40,307 nucleotides of DNA from Megamonas sp. UBA1796 (GTDB lineage: Bacteria > Bacillota > Negativicutes > Selenomonadales > Selenomonadaceae): contig DCFU01000015.1 of NCBI GenBank assembly GCA_002319795.1, forward strand, positions 1 through 40,307. Direction: 5' to 3'. The translations under genes and the position numbers were made by a program. The notes under the pieces were generated by a model, which saw only the letters and a list, made by a program, of their open reading frames with translations, had not been told where the DNA came from and ran no database searches. Positions 1-9,060 of the stretch are shown here, piece after piece. Each line of letters starts with the position of its first letter. Positions within the stretch are counted from its first letter, which is position 1.

Positions 1-85
1 CCCGAATTGTTTTTACCTTAAAATCATACACATTCACAAAAATCCACCCCTATTCTTATAATTAACTTTCATACTTTACAGTTTC

Positions 86-325
86 TTATGAAGCCTGCAA
101 GCCCAGCAAAGCATCTAACTTGGGCTTATCAAAGCTCAGCACATAAGATTTGCCATCAATCGTCGTAATCGGCACGGTAAGATCTCCCGAAATGCGGTAG
201 CATTCGGTACGGGCCGTCTCATCCGCTTCAATATCAAAATCCGTATATTCGATATGGTTTGCTTCTAAATACTTTTTTACCTTATGGCACCACGGACAAT
301 TTGGAATAGAATATACTTTTACCAC
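86..325 (-). CDS. glutaredoxin-like redox protein (NrdH/Cp9 type)
   Basis: A 79-residue thioredoxin-fold protein with the redox motif CPWC at residues 10-13 and the cis-proline segment TVPIT near residue 52. It should shuttle electrons by dithiol-disulfide exchange in the cytoplasm. The start is GTG at 323-325, preceded by AAAGGAGG; the stop codon of the upstream reductase lies between that Shine-Dalgarno sequence and the GTG, so the two genes are separated by one base and are almost certainly translated together. The pair resembles Clostridium pasteurianum Cp9 (this protein) and Cp34 (the reductase), which reduce the peroxiredoxin AhpC. No ahpC is in the window. The family call is firm; the electron acceptor is inferred. 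Confidence 0.88.
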   Translation of the reverse strand: MVKVYSIPNCPWCHKVKKYLEANHIEYTDFDIEADETARTECYRISGDLTVPITTIDGKSYVLSFDKPKLDALLGLQAS

Positions 326-326
326 T

Positions 327-1268
327 TCAGGTCTCCTCCTTTAAGCTCTGCAAATATTTTTCCGCCAGCAGGGCCGCTACTGTACCATCCGCGGCAGCTG
401 TTGTAAGCTGACGTATTGGTTTTGTTCTCACGTCGCCCGCGGCAAATACCCCCGGAATGTTCGTCTGACAGTCCTCTCCGGCAACAATGCGTCCCGTTTC
501 ATCAAGCTTCAGCAAATCTTTAAACATCGCCGTATTTGGTAAAAGCCCGATATAAACAAACAATGCATCGGTACGAAGTTCAGTCGCCTCACCCGTTTTG
601 TTATTATACAGCAACAACGAAGCAAGTGCAGGATGTCCCTTTAATTCTTTAATCTCCGTATAAAAAAGAACCTCTGCTGCAGGATTTTCGCGCAAGCGCT
701 TTTGTGAGATCTCATCTGCGTTAAACGCACCATCACGGTGAATCACATACAACTTTTTGGCATACTTCATCAAAAAGTTAGCTGCATCCACCGCCGCATT
801 GCCGCCACCCACGACAGCAATTGTTTTGCCCTGATACATATGCCCATCGCAAAGCTCGCAGTAATGGACTCCCTTTCCCAGATAGCGATCCACTTCCTTC
901 AATGCGAGTTTTCGCCGTGTCATACCGGACGCCACGATGACGGCATCTGTCTTATAGACAAAATTCTCGGTTTCCACGATTTTCGGCTTGGCCTTAAAAT
1001 CCACAGCAATAATTTTATCAAACTCATCGACAACCGCTCCAAAGCTTTCCGCTTGCTGTTGGATTGTTTCAACCAGTTTATCTCCCTGAATAGATGCAAA
1101 GCCAGGATAATTTTCGATGCTGTAAGCATTGACAATCTGTCCGCCGACAAGTTCTGCTTCAAGAAGCAGCACGGATAAGTTCATGCGTCCCGCATACAAG
1201 GCGGATGTAAGCCCTGCCACTCCACCACCGATTATTATGATATCTTTTTTCCTTTCTTCTTTCGCCAT
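327..1268 (-). CDS. thioredoxin-reductase-like flavoprotein, probably not NADPH-specific
   Basis: A 313-residue low-molecular-weight thioredoxin reductase fold: FAD motif GGGVAG at 14-19, redox centre CELC at 137-140 followed by DG, second dinucleotide motif GGGNAA at 154-159, and the C-terminal FAD segment around AAGDV. Standard NADPH-dependent TrxB proteins carry HRRxxxR for the 2'-phosphate; here the equivalent stretch is HRDGAFN (177-183), so both phosphate-binding arginines are absent. This suggests NADH or another donor, as for C. pasteurianum Cp34. The start ATG has GGAGGTG upstream. It follows eno by 52 bases and precedes the glutaredoxin gene by one base, so the three may form one operon. 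Generic annotation would be trxB. Confidence 0.9.
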   Translation of the reverse strand: MAKEERKKDIIIIGGGVAGLTSALYAGRMNLSVLLLEAELVGGQIVNAYSIENYPGFASIQGDKLVETIQQQAESFGAVVDEFDKIIAVDFKAKPKIVETENFVYKTDAVIVASGMTRRKLALKEVDRYLGKGVHYCELCDGHMYQGKTIAVVGGGNAAVDAANFLMKYAKKLYVIHRDGAFNADEISQKRLRENPAAEVLFYTEIKELKGHPALASLLLYNNKTGEATELRTDALFVYIGLLPNTAMFKDLLKLDETGRIVAGEDCQTNIPGVFAAGDVRTKPIRQLTTAAADGTVAALLAEKYLQSLKEET

Positions 1269-1320
1269 ATACTTTCACCTCCGGCAGATCTATAAATTCA
1301 CAGGAAAACTGTACAAGCAC

Positions 1321-2628
1321 TCATGCTTTATTTTTCCACTTCACAGGAAATACCCCATAACCCGCATAATCTGCCGCATCACCCAGTTCTTCCTCAATAC
1401 GCAAGAGCTGATTATACTTCGCCACACGTTCCGTACGATTCGGCGCGCCCGTTTTGATTTCTCCGGTGTCCAGCGCCACCGCAAGGTCAGCAATCGTCGT
1501 ATCTTCTGTCTCACCCGAACGATGCGAAACAATCGCCGCATAGCCGGCTCGATGTGCCATCTTTATAGCTGCTATGGTTTCTGTCAATGAGCCTATCTGG
1601 TTCAGCTTAATGAGAATTGCATTGCCACAGCGAAGCGCAATACCTTTTTGCAGCCTTGCTGTATTCGTTACAAAGAGATCATCACCAACAAGCTGCACTT
1701 TGCCGCCAAGCTTATCGGTAATTCTCTGCCAGCCTTCCCAATCATCCTCGTCAAGCGGATCTTCCAAGGAAACAATCGGATACTTTTCCACCAGCTTCTG
1801 CCAATACAAGATAAGCTCTTCAGTGGAAAAATCCTTTCCAGCCTTTGGTAAATGATACTTTCCCTTCGCATCGGCTTTCCATTCACTCGCCGCAGCATCG
1901 ATTGCGAGTACAAAATCTTGACCCGGCACATAGCCAGCCAATTCTATAGCCCGCAAAATATATTGGACAGCCTCCTCATCGCTGTGCAGGTCCGGCGCGA
2001 AACCGCCCTCATCACCAACAGATATCGCATGGCCCTCTGCCTTCAGGAGACCCGCCAATGCATGAAATACCTCAGCAGACCATTGCAGCCCCTCATGAAA
2101 GCTCCCCGCTCCTGCCGGCATAATCATAAATTCCTGCACGTCAATATTATTTGAGGCATGTGCTCCACCATTTAAAATATTCATCATAGGTACCGGCATG
2201 CGTGTACCCGCTACCCCGCCAAGGAAACGATACAATGGAAATCCCTTTGCTGCTGCCGCAGCTTTGGCAGCAGCAAGAGATACGGCGAGAATTGCGTTCG
2301 CACCAAGCTTTGATTTTTCAGCTGTGCCATCTGCAGTCAGCATAGCCCGGTCCACCGCCCAAATATCCGACGCATCTTTACCGGCAAGTACAGAATTCAA
2401 AGTTTCATGCACATTTGCCACAGCCCGCAGGACGCCCTTGCCACCATAGCGCTTTTTATCACCGTCCCTAAGCTCAAGTGCTTCAAACATACCTGTCGAA
2501 GCACCGCTCGGAACCGAAGCACGTCCTGTCATGCCATCTGCAAGGAGCACTTCAGCCTCAACTGTCGGATTTCCGCGTGAGTCCAGTATCTCCCTGCCAA
2601 ACACTCGTTGAATAGCTGTATCCTTCAT
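1321..2628 (-). CDS. eno: enolase (phosphopyruvate hydratase)
   Basis: Converts 2-phosphoglycerate to phosphoenolpyruvate in glycolysis. The 435-residue protein is full length for the family and carries the expected blocks: REILDSRGNPTVE near the N terminus, VGDEGGFAP, SLEDPLDEDDW with a metal ligand, VGDDLFVTN, the catalytic-lysine region IKLNQIGS, and the signature SHRSGETEDT. An in-frame ATG exists 21 bases further upstream (2649), but the Shine-Dalgarno AGGAGGG at 2635-2641 sits six bases before the ATG at 2626-2628, so that start is used here. A strong promoter lies 57-85 bases upstream of the start. The reductase and glutaredoxin genes follow on the same strand. Confidence 0.97.
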   Translation of the reverse strand: MKDTAIQRVFGREILDSRGNPTVEAEVLLADGMTGRASVPSGASTGMFEALELRDGDKKRYGGKGVLRAVANVHETLNSVLAGKDASDIWAVDRAMLTADGTAEKSKLGANAILAVSLAAAKAAAAAKGFPLYRFLGGVAGTRMPVPMMNILNGGAHASNNIDVQEFMIMPAGAGSFHEGLQWSAEVFHALAGLLKAEGHAISVGDEGGFAPDLHSDEEAVQYILRAIELAGYVPGQDFVLAIDAAASEWKADAKGKYHLPKAGKDFSTEELILYWQKLVEKYPIVSLEDPLDEDDWEGWQRITDKLGGKVQLVGDDLFVTNTARLQKGIALRCGNAILIKLNQIGSLTETIAAIKMAHRAGYAAIVSHRSGETEDTTIADLAVALDTGEIKTGAPNRTERVAKYNQLLRIEEELGDAADYAGYGVFPVKWKNKA

Positions 2629-2684
2629 TCCAATCCCTCCTGACAACACATTGTTTGCTGGGTTTTATTACCCTTGATGGGTTC

Positions 2685-2713
2685 ATCATAACATTCTGTA
2701 ATTGCATTGTCAA
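2685..2713 (-). promoter_or_regulatory. sigma-70-type promoter of eno
   Basis: On the minus strand, TTGACA (2708-2713), a 17-base spacer and TATGAT (2685-2690). This is a perfect -35 and a five-of-six -10, upstream of the enolase start. Confidence 0.8.
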
Positions 2714-3078
2714 TAATGATTATTAATTACATTAAATTTTTAAATTGTTTTCATATAGTATTTAATTTTTTTACTATTTTCTGTTAAATTATAAGTATAA
2801 ACTCTCCAAAAAGCTTATATATTCAAGAGTTGCTATACTTACATTCTGTAAAGCTCTATCTCCGCTTACATTATCTGATAAGATCCGGCACGTATTGCCA
2901 TAAAAACTTACTCTTATAAAAAAACCTCTTCAACAGGGAATATTTTTACATGTAATACCTATATATAATATTATATTCGGTTCTATATTTTCCAATAAAT
3001 TCTCAACTTATGTACAGCAGGAATTCTTCACACAGTATAGAAGATATTAACATATAAAACTATAAGGAAGTGCTCTTG
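2714..3078. other. AT-rich intergenic region without a gene
   Basis: This stretch between eno and the next gene is very AT-rich. I see no ORF with a ribosome-binding site and no stable hairpin. It should contain the promoter of the plus-strand gene at 3079, but no clear pair of -35/-10 boxes stands out. Confidence 0.5.
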
Positions 3079-3528
3079 ATGAAAATACGAACTATTTTGG
3101 CAACAGTTTTAGTTACAATCTTCCTGTCGGGCTCCTTAGCTCTGGCAGCAGCGGTAAACTGGCAAGCAGCCTGCACAGACGAAAACGGCAGTTATTTCTT
3201 TGACACGAATAGTGTTCGCACCATTGGCAGCAGTGATGTCATACGTGCTCAACTGAAAACCGATATTTCCGAAGCTGGTCAACAGGCTCTGATTGCGCAT
3301 TATGCAGACAGACAGGATACCAGCAGTTGGCATACAGCTGCCTGCGTCACAGCAACTGCAATTTTCAATCGCCAAAATCACACCGCCACCATAAGCAGCA
3401 TCCGTATCTATGATAAAAGCAATACCCTTCTTGCTGCGCTCACAGACGAAGAAACGCTGGACATGACTACCGGTTCCCTGCCAGAAAAACTATCTGCCCA
3501 GCTTGCCCAGTGGCTCTATGAAAACTAA
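3079..3528 (+). CDS. small exported protein of unknown function
   Basis: A 149-residue protein with a clear Sec signal peptide (Lys/Arg, a hydrophobic run, then ALAAA, cleavage near residue 24). The mature part starts NWQAACTDENGSYFFDTNSV, which resembles the WxxxxxxDxxGxxYxDTxSI pattern of small surface-adhesin-E-like exported proteins; this similarity is from memory and weak. Two cysteines (in AACTD and AACVT) could form a disulfide. The start ATG at 3079 is preceded by AAGGA; a GTG nine bases upstream has no good ribosome-binding site. Location is predicted to be periplasm or envelope. Confidence 0.75.
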   Translation: MKIRTILATVLVTIFLSGSLALAAAVNWQAACTDENGSYFFDTNSVRTIGSSDVIRAQLKTDISEAGQQALIAHYADRQDTSSWHTAACVTATAIFNRQNHTATISSIRIYDKSNTLLAALTDEETLDMTTGSLPEKLSAQLAQWLYEN

Positions 3529-3695
3529 GAACCTGTCATCGATATCATGCGTGCCAGACTTCGTACAATGAAGCAAACAGCCCCGAAGTTCACAGAACTT
3601 CAGACTTCCCTACCGCTTGCTTTTGGTAAAGCAGTCTAAAAATATGGAGGCAGAATCGATTCAATGCTATATAAAAAGAACCGTAAAAATCAAAC

Positions 3696-4328
3696 ATGAA
3701 ATATACAGGCAGAATCATAGGTATGTCTATTGTTATTCTCCTTGCGCTGGTGATAAGGACATATGCTTACTATAAATTTAGTTTTCCCTTATCCTATCCC
3801 CCAATCCCTGCTGTCGTGGGGTTGTTTTTTGCTTATAAGCTTGGTAAAAAATATGACCAATCTGTTTTTAATGCGAATACGGATGTTTTGACAAAAATCT
3901 ATAACCGGCGGTATATTTCTACAAAATTTGATTACATCATGAATAAAGCAATCCAGCACAAGCTCAATGTATGCGTTTTTTTAATGGACTGCAATAAATT
4001 CAAGGATATAAACGACCAACATGGCCATACGAAAGGCGATTTGACCTTAAAAGCCATAGCTGCCGTACTCATGAACAATAAAAACCAGTCCGATATTGTA
4101 TCCCGCTGGGGCGGTGATGAATTTTTAGTAGTCAGGCCCAATACTACGCAAAGCTCCTGTCTTGAATATATTAAACAAGTCAACAAGGACCTGGCAGTGA
4201 TTTCCGAAAAAATATATATTCCTATTTCTGTATCTGCAGGATTCACCATTTGCTCCCAAGAAACATCCCTAATTACAGCTATCACAGCTGCTGATGCTAT
4301 GATGTACAAACAAAAACAGCTGCTATAA
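3696..4328 (+). CDS. membrane-bound diguanylate cyclase (GGDEF)
   Basis: A 210-residue protein with two predicted N-terminal membrane segments (about 8-25 and 37-50) and a GGDEF domain from about residue 58 to the end. The active-site loop is RWGGDEF, and the metal-binding DCNKFKDIND segment is present, so it should make cyclic di-GMP. The residues nine and six before GGDEF are N and D (NQSD), so the RxxD inhibitory site is incomplete and feedback inhibition is probably weak. The ATG has no Shine-Dalgarno of its own. It overlaps (ATGA) the stop of a possible 11-codon leader ORF at 3664-3699, whose GGAGG is 13 bases from its ATG. A small hairpin GAAGTTC-aca-GAACTTC lies upstream. Confidence 0.88.
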   Translation: MKYTGRIIGMSIVILLALVIRTYAYYKFSFPLSYPPIPAVVGLFFAYKLGKKYDQSVFNANTDVLTKIYNRRYISTKFDYIMNKAIQHKLNVCVFLMDCNKFKDINDQHGHTKGDLTLKAIAAVLMNNKNQSDIVSRWGGDEFLVVRPNTTQSSCLEYIKQVNKDLAVISEKIYIPISVSAGFTICSQETSLITAITAADAMMYKQKQLL

Positions 4329-4390
4329 AAAATAAACTCCGTGCCTATATTAAATACATTACGCAAAATCATCTGATAGGAGCGACCTGC

Positions 4391-5251
4391 ATGGATATCC
4401 GGCAATTAAAATATTTCCTTTGCGTAGCAGAAGAAGAACAAATCACCGCTGCAGCAAAACGGCTGAATATGGCCCAACCACCACTAAGCCAGCAAATGAA
4501 ACTGCTTGAAGATGAATTGGGAATTAAGCTATTTAAGCGTGGACCACGGCAAGTCTATCTCACGGATGCCGGTAAAATCCTTGTGAACCGTGCCCGGCAG
4601 ATTCTTGAACTGTCGGATTCAACCCTGCGTGAAATCAATGATTTCAAACGCGGCCTCAAAGGTACACTGAACATCGGCACGGTTTCTTCCTCCGGAAGCA
4701 TACTGCTCAGCAAAGGCATGACAAAATTTCACGAGGAATATCGTGGTGCCAAATTCGAGATATATGAAGGAAACACCTTCTCGCTTATCGACCTTTTGAC
4801 ACGGGGCATTATTGAAGTTGGTATTGTACGTACACCTTTTAAAAGTTCTCATGTGCATTGTAAATACCTGGCAGAAGAACCCATGATTGCTATCATGAAT
4901 GCGCCTATTGACTGGGCACCTGGCAGAAATGAGATTTCTCTTGAGGAATTAAAAGATCGCCCCCTCATCATTTACCGCCGCTTTGAACAGCTCATTCTTG
5001 ATACCTGCACAGAACATGATTTTCTGCCAAAAATATTCTGCAAAAACGATGATGCACGCACAACCGTTCTATGGGCCAATGCCGGTTACGGCGTCGGCAT
5101 CGTCCCCGCCTCTGCCCTCGGACTTGCAGCTCATACCAATCTTCATATAAAAACCATAAATGAAAAAAAGCTCCACACCCGCATTACAGCAATCTGGATG
5201 AAAGATCGTTATCTTTCATCACTTGCTGAAAAATTTCTTGAATATTTTTAA
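4391..5251 (+). CDS. LysR-family transcriptional regulator
   Basis: A 286-residue LysR-type regulator. Residues 1-60 hold the winged helix-turn-helix (MDIRQLKYFLCVAEE start, AAAKRLNMAQPPLSQQ recognition region); the rest is a periplasmic-binding-protein-like effector domain. TAGGAG precedes the ATG. The gene converges on the permease gene, with only 21 bases between stop codons. LysR regulators usually act on adjacent genes, so the permease/epimerase/peptidase operon is the likely target, but the arrangement is convergent rather than the usual divergent one. Confidence 0.92.
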   Translation: MDIRQLKYFLCVAEEEQITAAAKRLNMAQPPLSQQMKLLEDELGIKLFKRGPRQVYLTDAGKILVNRARQILELSDSTLREINDFKRGLKGTLNIGTVSSSGSILLSKGMTKFHEEYRGAKFEIYEGNTFSLIDLLTRGIIEVGIVRTPFKSSHVHCKYLAEEPMIAIMNAPIDWAPGRNEISLEELKDRPLIIYRRFEQLILDTCTEHDFLPKIFCKNDDARTTVLWANAGYGVGIVPASALGLAAHTNLHIKTINEKKLHTRITAIWMKDRYLSSLAEKFLEYF

Positions 5252-5272
5252 CTGCTTCTATACAGCTCAAAA

Positions 5273-6586
5273 TCATGAAAACATATACGAATATACAATA
5301 AGAAAGCAGATTTGGGCAATTGCCACGGTAACTCCGTTTTTAATCATTGATTTAATATCCCTGGATTCCGCAAATCCCATCGAACTGAACATATTCGAAC
5401 CGGGATAAACAAAATTTGCCACACGGGTAGCCACAACCAGGCCAACGGACCAGGCAGCCATAGAAACACCATATTGAACAACCAGATTGCCAAACATATC
5501 ATTCAGCATTTTCAATACAGCAACCGTAGCACCGGTCAAGCCAAAAGCCCCAGTTAATCCGCCAATAATGGCAACAAAAGGCTTACCACCTAAATTAACC
5601 AATGGCTGCAGAATGATGGAAAGCGCCTTGAATCCACCGGCTTGTTCAACAAAGTTCATAAATGGATCAAGGAAAACGAACAGGATAAACAAGCCGACAT
5701 TACCCGCCATCCCCTTGACTATGAGTTTAAAAATCCTGTCAATGCCCAATCCACCCGTGAATCCTACGAGCAAGGATAAACCAAGCATGACTACAATGAC
5801 ATAGGATGTACCGGCCTTGGCAACAATGCCATATACAACCGCAACGATAAAGGCCAGGACAAATAATATACTGGTCCTGTTTTGTCTGGGAGTTGGCAAA
5901 AATTGCTCTACATTTTCTGGTATCTCATAGGCATTTGTATTTTTTGTTGCCTTCTGAATACGATGGACCACAATCCATGTAGTGACAAGGGTTACTGTCG
6001 CAACAGGCAAAGCCACTGTCAGCAGCATTTCGCCGTAATTCGTATGCGTCAGTCCCAGCAAAGTAATGACCGGTGGTGTAAATGGACCCAGTATAAGTGC
6101 TTCTTCACCGCAGGCCTGAAACAATACCCCAACAGCACTGCGTGATAATCCTGCTGCCGCCGCGATTGGCAGGATAATTGGTGCTAAAATAGCATTTCCT
6201 CCAGCCATGGTTCCCAGCAGACCGACTACTACCAGGCAGGATACCATCATCCCCAGCATTGCTTTATTCTCTGTATCAACACCAATTCCGTAGATGATTT
6301 TATGCACCAGTGTATGACTGACTTTTGTTTCTGTCAGTACTTCGCCCAATCCACGGCCCAGCATGATAATCAATCCAACCAAAGCCAGGAATGAACCCAT
6401 TGCTTTGGACATAGCATCTCCAAATGACACCAAACTTTGCCCGGTAATTACTGCCCCGATAATTACACATAATACGGTAACTGGAAGCGGATCCATATCA
6501 CGGAACACCAAAACAACGTAAACCAAAAGCGGCAATAAGCCTAACAGTCCCCACCAAACATTGAAATCAGCAGTTACATTCACCAT
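5273..6586 (-). CDS. ion-transporter-superfamily permease, probably peptide or organic-acid uptake
   Basis: A polytopic membrane protein of 437 residues, with about 11-12 hydrophobic segments and re-entrant-type segments rich in Gly (TMAGGNAILAPIILP, GLTGAFGLTGATVAVL). It resembles the Na+/H+ antiporter-like and gluconate-like permeases of the ion transporter superfamily; substrate cannot be read from sequence. Start chosen at 6586, where GAAGGAG lies six bases upstream; upstream in-frame ATGs are too close to it or lack a site. It follows the epimerase gene by 46 bases on the same strand, so import of dipeptides or their products is a reasonable inference. Confidence 0.72.
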   Translation of the reverse strand: MVNVTADFNVWWGLLGLLPLLVYVVLVFRDMDPLPVTVLCVIIGAVITGQSLVSFGDAMSKAMGSFLALVGLIIMLGRGLGEVLTETKVSHTLVHKIIYGIGVDTENKAMLGMMVSCLVVVGLLGTMAGGNAILAPIILPIAAAAGLSRSAVGVLFQACGEEALILGPFTPPVITLLGLTHTNYGEMLLTVALPVATVTLVTTWIVVHRIQKATKNTNAYEIPENVEQFLPTPRQNRTSILFVLAFIVAVVYGIVAKAGTSYVIVVMLGLSLLVGFTGGLGIDRIFKLIVKGMAGNVGLFILFVFLDPFMNFVEQAGGFKALSIILQPLVNLGGKPFVAIIGGLTGAFGLTGATVAVLKMLNDMFGNLVVQYGVSMAAWSVGLVVATRVANFVYPGSNMFSSMGFAESRDIKSMIKNGVTVAIAQICFLIVYSYMFS

Positions 6587-6632
6587 ATTCATCTCCTTCG
6601 TATATACTACCAAGTCATGTTATATGCGACAG

Positions 6633-7724
6633 TTATTTAATTTCCCGCCAACCTTTTATATCAGTAATTCCCAGTCCCGGAACATCCGGAATTATAAGCT
6701 GGTTCTTATCAAAGCTTACACCGCCTATGACCGGATCTTCCGCCAGCAGCATCGCCGTATCCAAGTCAGATCTCGTCACAATTCTCTTGCCGGCAGCTAT
6801 ACTGGCTGCTGCCGTAATGCCAACTTTACTTTCCAGCATACATCCCATCATACACTGTATGCCCATGGCCTCAGCTAAGCCTGCAATTTTAAGAGCATTG
6901 TGGAGTCCCCCAGCTTTCATTAATTTTATATTAATAAGGTCGCACGCCCTCATTTCCAAAAGCTGGAATACTTCATGCGTACCGAAAGCCGACTCGTCAG
7001 CCATGATATCCGTATCCACATGATCCGTCACATATTTAAGGCCATAAAAATCGTTGGCTTTGACTGGTTGTTCAATCAAGTCTATATCGAGACCCATGTC
7101 TTCAAAGCGGCGGATCGTACGGACAGCTTCCTTTGGCATCCAGCCCTGATTCGCATCAAGACGAAGTTTTATATGACTTCCTACGGCCTGCCGGATGGCT
7201 TGGACACGTTTAATATCCATAGCCGCATCTGTACCTACTTTAAGTTTCAGCTCATCATAGCCTTCCCCTACTGCTTCCAAAGAATCACGCACCATTTCTT
7301 CTGGTGAATTTACGCTGATAGTTAAATCTGTTGTTATACTTTGGCAATAGCCACCAAACAATTTATACAACGGAATATGGTATAACTTACCAAAAAGATC
7401 ATAAATCGCGATATCCAGTGCGGCTTTTGCCGAATTGTTATGCACCATCGAGTTGTCAATGATTGACATAATCATTTCCATATTATCTATATCCATACCA
7501 ATCAGCTTTGGACCAATTGTATCCCGAATGGCCGCTATTACCGAATCCTGACTGTCCCCAGTAATAACGGCTGTTGGCGGGGCATTGCCATAGCCTATTT
7601 CATCTGTATCGGCTACTACCTTGATAATAATGTCTTCTGCTGAATTCACCTGACGCAAAGCTGTTTTAAATGGTTTTTTTAACGGGATGCTTACTTTACC
7701 AATTTTGATTGCACGAATTTTCAT
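6633..7724 (-). CDS. dipeptide epimerase (L-Ala-D/L-Glu epimerase-like)
   Basis: A 363-residue enolase-superfamily enzyme of the muconate-lactonizing subgroup. The two catalytic lysine regions are KLKVG (K160/K162) and NIKLMKAGG (K267), and the metal ligands are D190 (LDANQGW), E218 (IEQP) and D243 (DES). MGCMLES at 294-300 and DLD at 320-322 are the marks of dipeptide epimerases, where the last Asp holds the dipeptide amino group. It should interconvert L-Ala-D-Glu and L-Ala-L-Glu or related dipeptides, as in murein peptide salvage. GGGAGG precedes the ATG. The M20 peptidase gene ends 24 bases upstream, and the peptidase would split the epimerized dipeptide. Confidence 0.88.
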   Translation of the reverse strand: MKIRAIKIGKVSIPLKKPFKTALRQVNSAEDIIIKVVADTDEIGYGNAPPTAVITGDSQDSVIAAIRDTIGPKLIGMDIDNMEMIMSIIDNSMVHNNSAKAALDIAIYDLFGKLYHIPLYKLFGGYCQSITTDLTISVNSPEEMVRDSLEAVGEGYDELKLKVGTDAAMDIKRVQAIRQAVGSHIKLRLDANQGWMPKEAVRTIRRFEDMGLDIDLIEQPVKANDFYGLKYVTDHVDTDIMADESAFGTHEVFQLLEMRACDLINIKLMKAGGLHNALKIAGLAEAMGIQCMMGCMLESKVGITAAASIAAGKRIVTRSDLDTAMLLAEDPVIGGVSFDKNQLIIPDVPGLGITDIKGWREIK

Positions 7725-7748
7725 AACAAATTTCCTCCCTTAATTTTT

Positions 7749-8867
7749 TTAGTTATTTTTGATAATTTCTATAACCAATTGGACGGCCATTTCCAAATCA
7801 GAAATCTTAATACTTTCCTCGCATGTATGAACCTTCGTCATTCCAATCGCAATATCAACAGCGATTATGCCTCGTGCATTAAACACATTGCAATCACTAC
7901 CCCCGCCTGTAGAAACCAATTTAGGTTCAAGCTCCAGTGAACGCATGGCCGCTATACATTGTGCCACAATCGGTATATCCGCTGCTAAATGAAAAGCATC
8001 GTAACTGCGCTGGATCTGTACTTCAGCAGAAGCCCCGAAGACTTGTGCCGCGTTTTCAAAACATGCCTGCATATGCAGGCTTTGCGCCGCCAGTTTTTCA
8101 TTCGATAAACTACGGGCTTCTGCTACAATATGCACCTGTTCCGCTACAATATTCGTGGCAGTACCACCCGTTATCGTTCCCAGATTCGCGGTCGTATCGG
8201 AATCGATCCGCAACAGCTTCATTTGGTCGATTGCATGCGCTGCTACCTGAATAGCACTGATGCCTTGTTCCGGATACATCCCCGCATGAGCCGTCCGGCC
8301 TTTTACAGCAACTTCAATAACATCTTTGGCTGGTCCTCTCACCACAATATTTCCAAGCGGACCATCCGCATCGAGGATAATAGCCTTGTGTGCTTTGATT
8401 TTGCTGTAATCAAGGTTTTTGGAACCATACATTCCAATTTCTTCTCCAATGGTCAGGACTACCTGGATTGGCCCATACGGCATTCCCTGCTCCCTGATCT
8501 GGCGAACAGCTTCCAGGATAGCAGCAATGCCGCCCTTGTCATCGCCGCTCAAAATAGTTGTCCCATCTGTATGGATTACATCATCATCCACAATCGGCCG
8601 GATATTTTCACACGGCATTACAGTATCCATATGACAGCAAAACATCAATGGTTCTCCATTTTTTGTACCCGGCAGAGTAGCAATGATATTGCCCACATTG
8701 CCGTAGATGGCTTCGCCAGCTCTATCTGTTTCGATTGTAAAGCCAAGCGCCGACAACTGATCCTTCATATAGGCAGCAAATTTTTTTTCCTGCCGGGACG
8801 GACTGGCGATTTTTGTCAAAGAAACAAATTCTTCTACCAGCCGCTGCGTGTTTACGTTTTTTATCAT
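7749..8867 (-). CDS. M20-family metallopeptidase (peptidase T-like)
   Basis: A 372-residue zinc peptidase. The metal and catalytic residues are visible: CCHMDTV (H79, D81), SGDDKGG (bridging Asp about 109), GEEIG (E142/E143), DAD near 166-168 and a late His in KVHTCEE. The sequence fits the PepT/YqjE branch that acts on small peptides. The start at 8867 is chosen because AGGGAG lies seven bases before it; the longer frame to 8921 has no such site. It is the first gene of an apparent operon peptidase-epimerase-permease and is preceded by a terminator-like hairpin. Confidence 0.88.
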   Translation of the reverse strand: MIKNVNTQRLVEEFVSLTKIASPSRQEKKFAAYMKDQLSALGFTIETDRAGEAIYGNVGNIIATLPGTKNGEPLMFCCHMDTVMPCENIRPIVDDDVIHTDGTTILSGDDKGGIAAILEAVRQIREQGMPYGPIQVVLTIGEEIGMYGSKNLDYSKIKAHKAIILDADGPLGNIVVRGPAKDVIEVAVKGRTAHAGMYPEQGISAIQVAAHAIDQMKLLRIDSDTTANLGTITGGTATNIVAEQVHIVAEARSLSNEKLAAQSLHMQACFENAAQVFGASAEVQIQRSYDAFHLAADIPIVAQCIAAMRSLELEPKLVSTGGGSDCNVFNARGIIAVDIAIGMTKVHTCEESIKISDLEMAVQLVIEIIKNN

Positions 8868-8901
8868 GCAATCACTCCCTACTAAAAAATTTCGTATAAA
8901 T

Positions 8902-8953
8902 AAAAAAATCCAACAAGACAAAATCTTCCCCTGAAAGATTTATCTTGCTGGAT
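8902..8953 (-). terminator. intrinsic terminator or attenuator ahead of the M20 peptidase gene
   Basis: On the minus strand an 18-19 bp imperfect stem (arms 8908-8926 and 8936-8953) is followed by six T residues. It ends the DUF3870 transcript, or, because it lies just 35 bases before the peptidase start, could act as an attenuator for the peptidase operon. Confidence 0.7.
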
Positions 8954-9060
8954 TTTATTTATGGATATGCTTGTGTATAGGCAAGCATATATTATGAACA
9001 AAACAGCAAAAAATATATAAATATGTATTTTTTACATTATATGAGCACTCTGTTAAAGCC

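Noticed and set aside
738..1178. Plus-strand ORF of 146 codons inside the reductase gene
   Set aside because: It lies fully antisense to a well-supported flavoprotein, has no family resemblance and no ribosome-binding site.
2709..2735. Fur-box-like sequence near the eno promoter (ATAATGATTATTAATTA)
   Set aside because: It resembles a Fur site, but the area is so AT-rich that this match is not informative.
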